In this document: positions 1-8,242 of the stretch, piece after piece | How the letters are laid out: every line of letters begins with the position of its first letter | Position numbering within the stretch: position 1 is the stretch's first letter | Assembly: GCA_003527225.1 (NCBI GenBank) | Contig: DPXQ01000081.1 | Location: forward strand, 15,298 to 65,574 | Direction of reading: 5' to 3' | DNA from: Rhizobium sp. | Lineage (GTDB): Bacteria > Pseudomonadota > Alphaproteobacteria > Rhizobiales > Rhizobiaceae | Length of the DNA: 50,277 nt | Made by a program: the position numbers and the translations under genes | The notes under the pieces: generated by a model | What the model was told of the DNA's origin: nothing | What the model saw: the letters and a program-made list of their open reading frames with translations, nothing else | The model's database searches: none

Positions 1-45
1 CCTCTCCCTTACCAAGGGAGTGCTCTACCCCTGAGCTATAGCAGC
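1..45 (-). tRNA. tRNA-Thr (GGT), partial at window edge
   Basis: On the minus strand the 5' half of a tRNA can be read: acceptor strand, D-arm with the usual AGCTCAGGGGTAGAGC core, and an anticodon arm with stem CTCCC/GGGAG and loop TTGGTAA, which gives anticodon GGT for threonine. The variable loop, T-arm and 3' acceptor end lie left of the window, so the gene is cut by the edge and not necessarily broken in the genome. Confidence 0.9.
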
Positions 46-199
46 TTACAGTGTGCGGCGCGTCTGCGCCGTTCAAAGCGAGCCGCCTATTGCCACAGCT
101 TTGGCATGAGCGCAAGCCGCAAATCGAACTTCCGCTCAAGATTTGCGGTTCTTGCCGAGAAGTCTTTTGGATCGCTGCGTTTTCGGCTATCAAGCCGCG

Positions 200-427
200 A
201 TGACGAAGGAAAACAAGAACGCTGGCGTTGAAAACGCAGCCGCATCCGCCAGCAAGGGCGGCGCGGAGGCGGTCAGGACGCCCGCCGACCACCGGAAGGC
301 GCGGGCGGCGGCGAAGCTCAAGGAAAACCTGCTCCGCCGCAAGCAGCAGCAGCGCGCCCGCCGGGCCGGCGAGGCGGATGATGGCGAAGGCTTGCCTGCC
401 GCAAATTCGACCAATCCTGATGATTAG
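200..427 (+). CDS. small basic conserved hypothetical protein (75 aa)
   Basis: This is a short, very charged protein, rich in Ala, Lys, Arg and Glu, with a basic middle (residues about 30-55, including the run LRRKQQQRARR) and an acidic tail. No signal peptide or membrane segment is visible. I do not recognise a named family. The ATG at 200 is chosen over the earlier start at 143 because the residues before it look unlike the rest of the protein; no strong ribosome site is seen for either. It lies upstream of murA in the same direction, separated by a terminator-like hairpin, so it is probably its own transcription unit. Composition suggests a disordered or nucleic-acid-associated protein, which is inference only. 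Confidence 0.55.
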   Translation: MTKENKNAGVENAAASASKGGAEAVRTPADHRKARAAAKLKENLLRRKQQQRARRAGEADDGEGLPAANSTNPDD

Positions 428-433
428 AGCATC

Positions 434-479
434 GGCGGCCCCTGGTGGCTGGGGGCCGAATTGAATGCGGCCGCCTTTT
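434..479 (+). terminator. Rho-independent terminator-like hairpin before murA
   Basis: GGCGGCC at 434-440 pairs with GGCCGCC at 469-475, which is followed directly by TTTT. An alternative inner stem pairs CGGCCCC (436-442) with GGGGCCG (452-458). A GC-rich stem followed by a T run just after the small gene's stop is what an intrinsic terminator looks like. The two stems compete for the same left arm. Confidence 0.5.
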
Positions 480-554
480 CGTCTAAAGACGCCACGCGCA
501 GACGTGGCGACATCGGTAAGAAATGAGAAAGGCGGGCGCCGCCCGTAGGTTTAT

Positions 555-1847
555 ATGGATCGTATCAGGATTGTCGGCGGCAACGCACTGAACGGAGTAA
601 TTCCGATCTCCGGCGCAAAGAATGCCGCGCTGCCGCTGATCATCGCCTCGCTGCTGACCAGCGACACGCTGACACTCGACAACGTACCGCATCTTGCCGA
701 CGTCGAACTCCTGATGCGCATCCTTGGCAATCACGGCGTCGACGTCTCGGTCAACGGCCGGCGCGAGCGTCAGGGCGACGGCTATTCCCGCACGATCCAT
801 TTTACCTGCCGGACGATCGTCGATACTACGGCCCCCTATGAGCTGGTGTCCAAGATGCGCGCGAGCTTCTGGGTGATCGGGCCGCTGCTTGCCCGCGAGG
901 GCAGGGCCCGCGTCTCGCTTCCCGGCGGCTGCGCAATCGGCACAAGGCCGGTCGATCTCTTCATCGATGGACTGACGGCGCTCGGCGCCACCATGGATAT
1001 CCAAGGAGGCTATGTGGAGGCCACGGCGCCGAAGGGCGGCCTGATCGGCGCCACCTACACCTTCCCCAAGGTTTCGGTCGGCGCGACCCACGTGATGATG
1101 ATGGCGGCCTCGCTCGCCCGTGGCACGACGGTGATCAACAATGCCGCCCGCGAGCCGGAGGTCGTGGACCTTGCCAACTGCCTCAATGCCATGGGCGCAA
1201 AGGTTTCCGGTGCAGGAACATCGACGATCACCATCGAAGGCGTGACCCAGCTTTCGGGGGCGCGACATCGGGTTCTTCCCGACCGGATCGAGACCGGCAC
1301 CTATGCCATGGCCGTTGCCATGACCGGGGGCGATGTCACGCTCGAGGGAACGGACGCGGCCCTTCTGGAGACCGCGCTCGAGGCCATCGGGCGTGCCGGC
1401 GCTGAGATCAGCGTGACGCCGGGCGGCATTCGCGTCATCGGCCACGGCGCGGATATCCGTCCGGTCGATATCGTGACCGAGCCCTTTCCAGGCTTTCCGA
1501 CCGATCTCCAAGCTCAGTTCATGGGGCTGATGACGCGGGCCAACGGCGTTTCCCATGTCACCGAGACGATCTTTGAAAACCGTTTCATGCATGTCCAGGA
1601 ACTGGTCCGCCTCGGCGCCAAGATTACCCTTTCCGGACAGACGGCGCGGATCGAGGGGGTCAGCCGCTTGCGCGGCGCGCCGGTGATGGCGACCGATCTG
1701 CGTGCCTCGGTTTCGCTGGTGATCGCCGGCCTTGCAGCCGAAGGCGAGACCATGGTGTCGCGCGTCTATCACCTAGACCGCGGCTTCGAGCGGCTGGAGG
1801 AAAAGCTCACCCGCTGCGGTGCGGTCGTCGAGCGCATCAGCGATTGA
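555..1847 (+). CDS. murA: UDP-N-acetylglucosamine 1-carboxyvinyltransferase MurA
   Basis: MurA transfers enolpyruvate from phosphoenolpyruvate to UDP-GlcNAc, the first committed step of peptidoglycan synthesis in the cytoplasm. The 430-residue length fits the family, which folds as two inside-out alpha/beta barrels. The N-terminal lysine of the family (GAKNAA, Lys22) and the loop with the catalytic cysteine ([13 protein letters not shown], Cys126) are both present. Because this active-site residue is Cys and not Asp, sensitivity to fosfomycin is expected from family knowledge. The start ATG fits the family N-terminus. The ribosome site upstream is weak. The gene heads a conserved rhizobial block with DUF2948 and hisD. 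Confidence 0.97.
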   Translation: MDRIRIVGGNALNGVIPISGAKNAALPLIIASLLTSDTLTLDNVPHLADVELLMRILGNHGVDVSVNGRRERQGDGYSRTIHFTCRTIVDTTAPYELVSKMRASFWVIGPLLAREGRARVSLPGGCAIGTRPVDLFIDGLTALGATMDIQGGYVEATAPKGGLIGATYTFPKVSVGATHVMMMAASLARGTTVINNAAREPEVVDLANCLNAMGAKVSGAGTSTITIEGVTQLSGARHRVLPDRIETGTYAMAVAMTGGDVTLEGTDAALLETALEAIGRAGAEISVTPGGIRVIGHGADIRPVDIVTEPFPGFPTDLQAQFMGLMTRANGVSHVTETIFENRFMHVQELVRLGAKITLSGQTARIEGVSRLRGAPVMATDLRASVSLVIAGLAAEGETMVSRVYHLDRGFERLEEKLTRCGAVVERISD

Positions 1848-1968
1848 GCCTTTGAAAATCCACTTGCCGATTTTCCCCGAGCGTTGCCTATTGCATTGCG
1901 GCGACCTATGTCGGAAGGGATGATGGCAAGGGCCGGTTTTCAACCGGGCCCAATCGGGAATCGGTGAA

Positions 1969-2406
1969 ATGACAAGTCTCAAGCTTCTCGCCCTGGATGC
2001 CGACGATCTGGCGGTGGTGTCGGCCCATATGCAGGACGCGGTCTTCAAGGTCGCGGACATGGCCTATCTGCCGCGCGCGCGGCAGTTCTCGCTCGTCGTG
2101 AACCGCTTCGCGTGGGAACAGACCGGGCCGAAGGGAAAGGGCTATGAACGCCGCCGCGCGGTCCTCACCTTCAAGCGGGTGGAGGCTGTGCGTTCCACCG
2201 GATTCGACAGGAAGAGGCGCGATGACGTTCTCTCGCTGCTCGCTATCCGCTTTCATCAGGAGGGCGAGGGTCCGGGCGGATCGCTTGAGCTTGTCCTTTC
2301 CGGCGACGGCGTGATCGCGCTTCAGGTCGAATGTATCGAGGGGCAGCTTGCGGATACCGGCGCAGCATGGGAAACCGGCCTGAAACCCGAGCATCCGGAC
2401 AAATGA
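1969..2406 (+). CDS. DUF2948 family protein
   Basis: A 145-residue cytoplasmic protein with no signal or membrane segment. The N-terminal pattern LKLLALDADDLAVVSAH and the following 'MQDAV' and 'PRARQF' segments are those I associate with DUF2948, a family found in alphaproteobacteria between murA and hisD. No enzymatic motif is visible and no function is established to my knowledge. It stands 121 bases after murA and 43 bases before hisD on the same strand, so it could be cotranscribed with hisD. The position is conserved, but there is nothing in the sequence that ties it to either histidine or peptidoglycan synthesis. Confidence 0.85.
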   Translation: MTSLKLLALDADDLAVVSAHMQDAVFKVADMAYLPRARQFSLVVNRFAWEQTGPKGKGYERRRAVLTFKRVEAVRSTGFDRKRRDDVLSLLAIRFHQEGEGPGGSLELVLSGDGVIALQVECIEGQLADTGAAWETGLKPEHPDK

Positions 2407-2449
2407 CCGAAGGCTCTCTTGAAGGGCCGAGGAGAGGGAATAGAAAGAC

Positions 2450-3748
2450 GTGGCGATCTGGCTTGAGCAAGTATCCGATGGGTTCGAGGAGCGGTTTGCC
2501 GCCTTCCTGACCACGAAGCGGGAAGTTTCGGAAGATGTGAACGACATCGTGCGCGCCATCATCGACGACGTGAGGGCGCGTGGTGACGAGGCGCTGGCCG
2601 ATTATTCCCGCCGCTTCGACGGCATCGATTTTTCGCAGACCGGCATGCGCGTGACCGCCGCCGAGATCGACGCCGCCGTCAAGCTGGTCGATCCGACGGT
2701 GATGGACGCGCTCAGACTTGCCGCCGAAAGGATCGAGAAGCATCACGCCCGCCAGATGCCGAAGGATGACATCTACGAGGACGCGCTCGGCGTGGGCCTG
2801 GGCTCCCGCTGGACCGCGATCGACGCCGTCGGCCTCTACGTGCCGGGCGGCACCGCCAGCTATCCGAGTTCTGTGCTGATGAACGCCGTTCCCGCCCGTG
2901 TGGCCGGCGTACCGCGCATCGTCATGGTCGTGCCCGCCTCGGGTGGCGAGATCAATCCCACGGTTCTGGCGGCAGCGCGCATTGCCGGCGTCGAGGAGAT
3001 CTACCGGATCGGCGGCGCCCAGGCAGTCGCGGCTCTCGCATATGGCACACAGACGATCGCGCCGGTGGCCAAGATCGTTGGCCCCGGCAATGCCTATGTC
3101 GCCGCCGCCAAGCGCCATGTCTTCGGAACCGTCGGCATCGATATGATCGCCGGCCCTTCCGAAGTGCTCGTCATTGCCGACAAGGACAACAATCCGGACT
3201 GGCTGGCTGCCGATCTGCTCGCCCAGGCGGAACACGATCCGGGAGCACAGTCGATCCTCATCACCGATGACGCCGCATTGGGCAAGTCTGTCATTGCGGC
3301 CGTCGAGCGGCAGTTGAAGGCGCTTTCGCGGTCGCAGACGGCAGCGGCAAGCTGGGCCGATTTCGGCGCCGTCATCATCGTGCCTGATCTTCAGGCGGCT
3401 ATCCCGCTTGCCAACCGCATCGCGGCCGAGCATTTGGAACTTGCCGTCGATGATCCGGATACCCTGTTGGCCGGCATCCGCAATGCCGGGGCAATCTTCG
3501 TCGGGCGCCACACGCCGGAGGTCATCGGAGACTATGTCGGCGGCTCGAACCACGTGCTGCCGACGGCCCGTTCGGCACGCTTCTCCTCCGGCCTTTCGGT
3601 GCTTGATTTCGTCAAGCGGACCTCGATCCTCAGGCTCGGGCCGGAGCAGTTGCGGGAGCTCGCGCCGGCGGCGATCGCGCTCGCGAACAGCGAAGGGCTC
3701 GACGCCCATGCCCGCTCGGTCGCCATCCGGCTCAACCTCGAAGGCTGA
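2450..3748 (+). CDS. hisD: histidinol dehydrogenase HisD
   Basis: HisD is a zinc enzyme that oxidises L-histidinol to L-histidine through histidinaldehyde with two NAD+, the last step of histidine synthesis. The 432-residue length is normal. Family blocks seen are GPGNAYVAAAKR, the GPSEVLVIAD block, the metal and substrate block QAEHDPGAQS, and GGSNHVLPT near residue 360. The start is GTG at 2450, with a good ribosome site (GGAGAGGG) about a dozen bases upstream. It is followed after 3 bases by the UPF0262 gene, so the two are almost certainly in one operon. No other his genes are nearby. Confidence 0.97.
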   Translation: MAIWLEQVSDGFEERFAAFLTTKREVSEDVNDIVRAIIDDVRARGDEALADYSRRFDGIDFSQTGMRVTAAEIDAAVKLVDPTVMDALRLAAERIEKHHARQMPKDDIYEDALGVGLGSRWTAIDAVGLYVPGGTASYPSSVLMNAVPARVAGVPRIVMVVPASGGEINPTVLAAARIAGVEEIYRIGGAQAVAALAYGTQTIAPVAKIVGPGNAYVAAAKRHVFGTVGIDMIAGPSEVLVIADKDNNPDWLAADLLAQAEHDPGAQSILITDDAALGKSVIAAVERQLKALSRSQTAAASWADFGAVIIVPDLQAAIPLANRIAAEHLELAVDDPDTLLAGIRNAGAIFVGRHTPEVIGDYVGGSNHVLPTARSARFSSGLSVLDFVKRTSILRLGPEQLRELAPAAIALANSEGLDAHARSVAIRLNLEG

Positions 3749-3751
3749 CAT

Positions 3752-4225
3752 ATGGCAAGGGGCGATTACCGGCTCTGCGATGTTGTCCTCGACGAAACGA
3801 TCGGACGGTCGACGCCCGACGTCGAACATGAGCGTGCCGTCGCCATTTTCGATCTGATCGAGGAGAACTCTTTCGAGCCGGTCGGTCATCCCGGCGGCCC
3901 CTATACGCTCAATCTGTCGCTGGTCGAGAGCAAGCTGGTTTTCGGCATCAGGACACAGGCGGGCGAAGACGTGGCCACGCATATCCTGTCGCTCACGCCC
4001 TTTCGCCGGATCATCAAGGATTACTTCATGATCTGCGAAAGCTATTACGAGGCGATCCGCTCCTCGACGCCGAGCCAGATCGAGGCGATCGACATGGGCC
4101 GGCGCGGCATCCACAACGAGGGATCGCAGACGCTGATGGATCGCCTGGCAGGCAAGATCAAGATGGATTTCGATACGGCGCGGCGTCTCTTCACCCTGGT
4201 TTGCGTGCTTTATTGGCGCGGGTAG
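3752..4225 (+). CDS. UPF0262 family protein
   Basis: A 157-residue protein that I recognise as UPF0262, an uncharacterised alphaproteobacterial family. Visible hallmarks are [16 protein letters not shown] near the N-terminus, GGPYTLNLS in the middle and an [12 protein letters not shown] block near residue 115. No signal peptide or membrane helix is seen. It starts 3 bases after hisD and ends 5 bases before the phosphatase gene, so all three probably form one transcript. The function is unknown; the tight spacing suggests coexpression with histidine synthesis but does not prove a role in it. Confidence 0.88.
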   Translation: MARGDYRLCDVVLDETIGRSTPDVEHERAVAIFDLIEENSFEPVGHPGGPYTLNLSLVESKLVFGIRTQAGEDVATHILSLTPFRRIIKDYFMICESYYEAIRSSTPSQIEAIDMGRRGIHNEGSQTLMDRLAGKIKMDFDTARRLFTLVCVLYWRG

Positions 4226-4230
4226 GCTCC

Positions 4231-4710
4231 ATGGCGCAACAGGAGGCTTCCGACGCGCAACCAAGGATGCCGGGCGCTATACTCTTCGTCTGCGGGATGA
4301 ATGCGATCCGCTCGCCGATGGCGGAGGCGATTGCCCGCAAGCTCCTGCCGTCCGGCACCTATCTCGCCTCGGCCGGGGTCAGGCCCGGAGAGCGCGATCC
4401 CTTCGTCGACGTGGTGCTCGAGGAGATCGGGCTGTCGCTCGGCAAACGCCAGCCTCAGACGCTGGAAGATCTGGAGGACGATTTCTTCGATCTTGTGATA
4501 ACGCTGGCGCCGGAGGCCCATCACGCGGCACTCGAACTCACGCGTTCGTCTGCGGTCGAGGTGGTCTACTGGCCGATGCCGGACCCGACGGTTATAACCG
4601 GAACGCGCGACCAGATAGTCTCGGCCTATCGCGAACTGCGCGACCGGCTCGAAAAGAGGATAATGGAGCACCTTCTGCGGCCCGGAGCGCGCCAATCGCA
4701 CCCGGATTGA
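4231..4710 (+). CDS. low-molecular-weight protein-tyrosine-phosphatase family protein
   Basis: A 159-residue cytoplasmic protein of the low-molecular-weight phosphatase fold. The catalytic loop CX5R(S) is intact (VCGMNAIRSP, Cys21 and Arg27 from the ATG at 4231), and the general-acid loop is visible as MPDPT in the C-terminal third. The family hydrolyses phosphotyrosine, or phosphoarsenate intermediates in the related arsenate reductases; the substrate here is not known. A TTG start at 4201 would overlap the UPF0262 gene; I prefer the ATG just after that gene's stop. The context with hisD and UPF0262 is the usual rhizobial arrangement and gives no substrate clue. Confidence 0.9.
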   Translation: MAQQEASDAQPRMPGAILFVCGMNAIRSPMAEAIARKLLPSGTYLASAGVRPGERDPFVDVVLEEIGLSLGKRQPQTLEDLEDDFFDLVITLAPEAHHAALELTRSSAVEVVYWPMPDPTVITGTRDQIVSAYRELRDRLEKRIMEHLLRPGARQSHPD

Positions 4711-4739
4711 AACAAATTTGAAAAGCCCGATCAACAAGG

Positions 4740-4768
4740 TTCACAAAACCCCGGTGATTGTGTAGTTT
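4740..4768 (+). promoter_or_regulatory. possible infA promoter
   Basis: TTCACA (4740-4745) and TAGTTT (4763-4768) are spaced by 17 bases in the AT-richer gap before infA. The boxes match the housekeeping consensus only partly, so this is a candidate only. Confidence 0.25.
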
Positions 4769-4829
4769 CCGCGCACATTTTTAAGGGTCGGCTAAGATCC
4801 ACAGCAACAGACAGAAAGACAACCCCTCG

Positions 4830-5048
4830 ATGGCAAAAGAAGAAGTTCTCGAATTCCCCGGCGTCGTGACCGAACTGCTGCCCAACGCGACCTTCCGGGT
4901 CAAGCTGGAAAACGAGCATGAGATCATCGCCCATACGGCAGGACGCATGCGCAAGAACCGCATCCGCGTTCTGGCGGGCGACAAGGTCCTGGTCGAAATG
5001 ACCCCGTACGACCTGACCAAGGGCCGCATCACCTATCGCTTCAAGTAA
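4830..5048 (+). CDS. infA: translation initiation factor IF-1
   Basis: IF-1 binds the A site of the 30S subunit and helps IF-2 and IF-3 set up initiation. The 72-residue length and the single S1/OB-fold domain are standard, with the family signatures MAKEE at the start, [13 protein letters not shown] in the middle and [17 protein letters not shown] near the end, finishing in GRITYRFK. A purine-rich stretch (AGAAAGA) lies about a dozen bases before the ATG. It follows the phosphatase gene by 119 bases, enough for its own promoter, and precedes maf by 38 bases. Confidence 0.98.
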   Translation: MAKEEVLEFPGVVTELLPNATFRVKLENEHEIIAHTAGRMRKNRIRVLAGDKVLVEMTPYDLTKGRITYRFK

Positions 5049-5086
5049 TCGCGATAGACAACAACAGGCATGATGCTCGAGGACCC

Positions 5087-5707
5087 ATGGATCTGAGACA
5101 GAAGCTCATACTGGCCTCCGGTTCGCCGCGCCGCGTCGATCTGCTGATCCAGGCAGGCATCGAACCCGCGCGCCTGATGCCTATGGATCTCGACGAGACG
5201 CCGAAAAAGGCCGAGCACCCGCGCTCGCTGGCGCGCCGGCTTGCGACGGAAAAGGCGCGCGCGGCGCTTGCCGCGGTCAAGGGCGATTTCTACTGGGACG
5301 GCAGCTATATTCTTGCCGCCGATACCGTTGTCGCTGTGGGCCGGCGCATCCTGCCCAAGGCCGAGTTCATCGAGGAAGCGTCCTCGGCGCTGCATCTGCT
5401 CTCCGGCCGCGGCCACTGGGTCTTTACCGGCATCTGCCTGATCACGCCGGACCGGACGATCCGCCACAAGGTTGTCGAGACCAAGGTTCGTTTCAAGCGC
5501 CTCTCCGGCTTCGAGATCGAAAGCTATCTGGCATCGGGTCAGTGGCGCGGCAAGGCCGGCGCCTATGCCGTCCAGGGACTTGCCGGCTGCTTCGTGCAGA
5601 AGCTGGTGGGTTCCTATACCAATGTCGTCGGACTGCCGCTGTTCGAGACCACCCAATTGCTGGCCGGCGAGGGCTTCGATGTCCACGCCGGATGGACGGA
5701 GGGCTGA
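5087..5707 (+). CDS. maf: Maf-like nucleotide pyrophosphatase
   Basis: Maf proteins hydrolyse non-canonical or modified nucleoside triphosphates to monophosphates and were first linked to septum inhibition. The 206-residue protein carries the N-terminal substrate loop ASGSPRR (residues about 9-15), the ADTVVAVG block near residue 78 with the metal-binding aspartate, and the downstream SGR and [10 protein letters not shown] blocks. Subfamily, and so nucleotide preference, cannot be set by eye. It lies between infA and yacG, with only 3 bases before yacG, as in many rhizobia, so coexpression with yacG is likely. Confidence 0.94.
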   Translation: MDLRQKLILASGSPRRVDLLIQAGIEPARLMPMDLDETPKKAEHPRSLARRLATEKARAALAAVKGDFYWDGSYILAADTVVAVGRRILPKAEFIEEASSALHLLSGRGHWVFTGICLITPDRTIRHKVVETKVRFKRLSGFEIESYLASGQWRGKAGAYAVQGLAGCFVQKLVGSYTNVVGLPLFETTQLLAGEGFDVHAGWTEG

Positions 5708-5710
5708 GCC

Positions 5711-5923
5711 GTGAGCGACGAGACCCCGGGCAGGACCGCCAAGGTCGAGCCCTTGCGCAAGACCAGGCCCTGTCCCGAATGCGCAAAGCCTTCCCAGCGC
5801 GACCACTATCCCTTCTGCTCGGAGCGCTGCCGCACGCTTGATCTTTCGCGCTGGCTGAGCGGGTCCTATGCCATCCCCGTGGCCGAGGACGAGTCCAGGC
5901 CCGACGAGGACGACTGGGCCTGA
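5711..5923 (+). CDS. yacG: DNA gyrase inhibitor YacG
   Basis: YacG is a small zinc-ribbon protein that binds GyrB and inhibits gyrase in Escherichia coli. This 70-residue copy has the four cysteines in the pattern CPEC...CSERC (residues about 19-40), then LSRWLSGSYAIP, the conserved part after the zinc site, and an acidic tail ending DEDDW. The start is GTG at 5711, three bases after the maf stop. The N-terminal 15 or so residues are charged and not part of the domain. Confidence 0.93.
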   Translation: MSDETPGRTAKVEPLRKTRPCPECAKPSQRDHYPFCSERCRTLDLSRWLSGSYAIPVAEDESRPDEDDWA

Positions 5924-5941
5924 TTATTTGCCGGGATCGGT

Positions 5942-5988
5942 GGGCGTTTGCGCCCCGAAGCCGTTCCAATTCCTTGGTTTTTCGGCTT
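5942..5988 (+). terminator. weak terminator candidates after yacG
   Basis: GGGCG-TTTG-CGCCC (5942-5955) is a tight hairpin, followed by a second pair AAGCCG (5958-5963) with CGGCTT (5983-5988). Neither has a long T run, so termination strength is doubtful, but the location between yacG and the tRNA-Phe promoter fits. Confidence 0.35.
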
Positions 5989-6023
5989 TCCGGCAAAGCT
6001 GTCAAAAAAGTGCCAATTGATGC

Positions 6024-6051
6024 TGGACATGGCCGAACAAGATGCTATAAC
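6024..6051 (+). promoter_or_regulatory. likely promoter of tRNA-Phe
   Basis: TGGACA (6024-6029), a 16-base spacer and TATAAC (6046-6051) resemble housekeeping sigma boxes and lie about 75 bases before the mature tRNA-Phe. This fits a short 5' leader removed by RNase P. Confidence 0.5.
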
Positions 6052-6125
6052 GCGCTCGCTTCCGGGGGAAACCAAACGCCCCCGCCGGTTGGAACTCCAG
6101 CCGGATGGCTTTTATAAGCCCTGAT

Positions 6126-6201
6126 GCCCGGATAGCTCAGTTGGTAGAGCAGCGGATTGAAAATCCGCGTGTCGGTGGTTCAAATCCGCCTCCGGGCACC
6201 A
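6126..6201 (+). tRNA. tRNA-Phe (GAA)
   Basis: A complete 76-base cloverleaf: acceptor GCCCGGA pairing with TCCGGGC, D-arm GCTCAGTTGGTAGAGC, anticodon stem GGATT/AATCC around loop TGAAAAT reading GAA, T-arm with GGTTCAAATCC, and an encoded 3' CCA. The gene is intact. Transferred DNA follows immediately, and tRNA 3' ends are common integration sites. I found no second copy of the tRNA 3' end by eye to mark the far end of an island. Confidence 0.96.
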
Positions 6202-6586
6202 CTATCTTCCAGATATCATTCCGGACAGATACTTAAGCCTTTTCAAGAAATTGCGCATCACCTACTGTGCGACGAAGGTGTGTGACATTGCGCATTGGGC
6301 TGCCGGTCCCGTGAAGAGAAGCGGCTCCTCCGCAGCTTACTCTGCAAAGCGCATGCAGTCCGACATTATCGAGCGGATGGAGACCCGGTTTGCATCTCTC
6401 GGGCTTTTTAATGCTCGGTTGTGGAATACCTCACAGTCACCTCTGACAATGGGGAGGATTGGCCTTGCTGGGTGGAAATACAGACCCCAATGGGAGAATG
6501 GCGTGCTGCTCCCCATCTCATGATGCTACAGCAGGTCATCAGCTAGGCAATTGCCGCCGCCTACTGCTCAATAGCCCAGGCAACGC
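6202..6586. other. gene-poor stretch after tRNA-Phe, possible transposase remnant
   Basis: No convincing intact gene is seen. An open frame at 6251-6523 has atypical composition and no family match. A segment around 6420-6455, read in another frame, gives VEYL...SDNG, which faintly recalls the second catalytic block of IS3-type transposases, but this is too short and interrupted to call. The stretch is best described as decayed DNA downstream of the tRNA. Confidence 0.35.
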
Positions 6587-7039
6587 CTATTGCAGGTAGG
6601 TCTCACCATATAGGACGTGGTATTGCCGTAACACTCCCCGGAGTGCCTGGAGGACATCTGCCATAAGGTTGTCCTCGCTCGCATCAATAACAATACTACC
6701 CTCATGGTCACCCAGTATCGACCATCCGCACTCAAGGAGGCCCGCCCTTGCCGGTGGCCTGTAGGCGTCACTGCCCGCTGTGAACTTTAAAGGGTTCTTG
6801 TTCTCTGCGTTGTCTCGGTGCTTTGCTCCTATCGCTACCGCATGGACGACATTCCAAGCCGTCGTACATTGGTTACACATTTTTTTCGCAGGGTTATCCG
6901 CCCCCGCCTTCTTGAGGTAATCGGAGAGGTGGTACACGACGATACACGCTAGGTACGCTCTCCGGCGTGACTGTGTATCCTCTTCATACTCGGATAGGGT
7001 AGGGAGGAGGATCTCCTTCATATACTCCTTGGGTGTCAT
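6587..7039 (-). CDS. hypothetical protein coupled to recombinase remnant (150 aa)
   Basis: I do not recognise a named family. The 150-residue protein has no signal peptide or membrane helix, two cysteines in CNQC, and conserved-looking blocks YHLSDYLKK, VVHAVAIGAKHRDN and GWSILGDHEG. The pairing of a YHL helix with a later 'A-x-G-A-K-H' helix loosely recalls helical HEPN-like proteins, but the match is weak and is only a guess. Its ATG overlaps the TGA of the upstream serine recombinase remnant by ATGA, showing that the two genes were once a translationally coupled pair. Codon choice differs from the neighbouring genes. This supports arrival with a mobile element. Confidence 0.6.
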   Translation of the reverse strand: MTPKEYMKEILLPTLSEYEEDTQSRRRAYLACIVVYHLSDYLKKAGADNPAKKMCNQCTTAWNVVHAVAIGAKHRDNAENKNPLKFTAGSDAYRPPARAGLLECGWSILGDHEGSIVIDASEDNLMADVLQALRGVLRQYHVLYGETYLQ

Positions 7040-7330
7040 TCTGCCTCCTCTTCAAGCGCCTCCTTGGGTATCCCGAAGACATTAGCACGGCTGATGCTTA
7101 AGGCCTCTACCATCTGGGGCACTGTCTTCCCCTCCGCCTTCAGCTTCAAGACCTCGTAGACCCTCTTCTTGGTTATGGGCTGCCTTCTCGTTGGTGGTCG
7201 ATCACAAGGTCCCGCTCAAACTCTGCGATGAACCCCAGGAGGTTCAACATGAACTTGCTGGCTGGAGTGGACGTGTCGAGGTTCATGGTGAGGATGCGAG
7301 GTCGCCCCCTCCTGAACACCCCCCAGACTC
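7036..7330 (-). pseudogene. serine recombinase (resolvase/invertase family), broken remnant
   Basis: On the minus strand, around 7208-7290, the frame reads ILTMNLDTSTPASKFML then LGFIAEFERDLV, the end of the catalytic domain and the long helix of serine recombinases. At about 7198-7206 the frame shifts, and the next frame continues RPPTRRQPITKKRV to VPQMVEALSISRANVFGIP, the C-terminal helix-turn-helix domain, ending at TGA 7036-7038. The region that normally links these blocks is missing, so a small deletion has caused the shift. The N-terminal catalytic domain with the nucleophilic serine is absent; the fragment stops next to the LysR gene. The protein cannot be an active recombinase. Confidence 0.75.
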
Positions 7331-7366
7331 GCAAACGCCTTCTTCCCTCGATTTGAGGTTGGCCCG

Positions 7367-8242
7367 CTAGGCTTGGGTCTGGCCCCAGGCATCGGCCTTG
7401 GAGAGGAATTCACGCACCAGTGGCAGGTGCCGGCGCTCGGCAAGACAGACCGCATATTCGCGGATGGCATGACCGGCGTCGGAGATCGGAATGAAATGCA
7501 GCCGCGTGTCGTGGCCGAATTCCCGATCGGCAACGACGCCGATCCCGAATCCCGTCGAGACTGCTTCGCGCACACCCTCGCGCGTCGAGATTTCCATGAC
7601 CGAACCGAGCTCGATGCCGTGTTGGGCGACGTTTTTCTCGAAAACCTCACGCGTCAGGGACCCCCTTTCGCGCATGACGAAGGGCAGGCCGGCCAATTCC
7701 TTCATGGAAATGGAGCTCAGGCCGGCCAGTTCATGTCCGGCCGGCACGCACAGGCCCAGATTCATCGTGAGAAAATGGTGGGCGTGCAGCCTCGGATCCT
7801 CCGGGCATCGGGCCGTGATGCCGACATCGGCGCGATAGCTGATCAGGGCATCGATTACCCGGTCCGAGTTGTCGATCGCCAGAGAAATGCGCAGCCTCGG
7901 CCTGATGGCGTGGAGGCCTGCCAGGATCGGCAATGGCAGGAAGGGTCCGTCCGCGGCCACGCGAAGATGCCCGCCGGATCTGCCTCCCCCGTCTCGCAGG
8001 AAATCGCGCACTTCGGCTTCAGCGGCAAAGAGGCGCGTGGTGAGTTCAAACAATGCCTGTCCCTCGGGGGTGACTGCGGCCCCGCGCGGCTTGCGCTCAA
8101 ACAGGCTGACGCCGGAACTTGCCTCCAGCTGGCCGACCTGTCCGGACAATGTCGACTGGCTGGTCGCCAGTTCGCGGGCCGCCTGCGAGAAGCCGCCTGC
8201 CAATGCAACATAGTGAAAGGCGCGAAGTTGCTTGATGGACAT
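7367..8242 (-). CDS. LysR-family transcriptional regulator
   Basis: A 291-residue LysR-type regulator. The N-terminal winged helix-turn-helix is clear (IKQLRAFHYVALAGGFSQAA, then TSQSTLSGQVGQLE, residues 1-60), followed by a two-lobed effector-binding domain from about residue 88. I chose the ATG at 8242, where the family N-terminus MSIKQL begins; the longer frame to 8374 adds unrelated residues. The sequence has some resemblance to regulators linked with phosphonate use, but I am not certain of that. It is transcribed away from the giant exoprotein gene across a 468-base gap, the classic LysR arrangement, so control of that gene is a reasonable inference. The effector is unknown. Confidence 0.9.
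   Translation of the reverse strand: MSIKQLRAFHYVALAGGFSQAARELATSQSTLSGQVGQLEASSGVSLFERKPRGAAVTPEGQALFELTTRLFAAEAEVRDFLRDGGGRSGGHLRVAADGPFLPLPILAGLHAIRPRLRISLAIDNSDRVIDALISYRADVGITARCPEDPRLHAHHFLTMNLGLCVPAGHELAGLSSISMKELAGLPFVMRERGSLTREVFEKNVAQHGIELGSVMEISTREGVREAVSTGFGIGVVADREFGHDTRLHFIPISDAGHAIREYAVCLAERRHLPLVREFLSKADAWGQTQA

Noticed and set aside
483..1772. Long open frame on the minus strand opposite murA
   Set aside because: It mirrors murA almost exactly and has no family motif. High-GC genes often give long antisense frames.
2243..4264. 673-codon minus-strand frame opposite hisD and UPF0262
   Set aside because: It spans two clear plus-strand genes with known families and has no recognisable domain.
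6251..6523. 90-codon open frame after tRNA-Phe
   Set aside because: It has no family features or clear ribosome site, and fits decayed DNA better. The possible IS3-like SDNG block is in another frame and too short.
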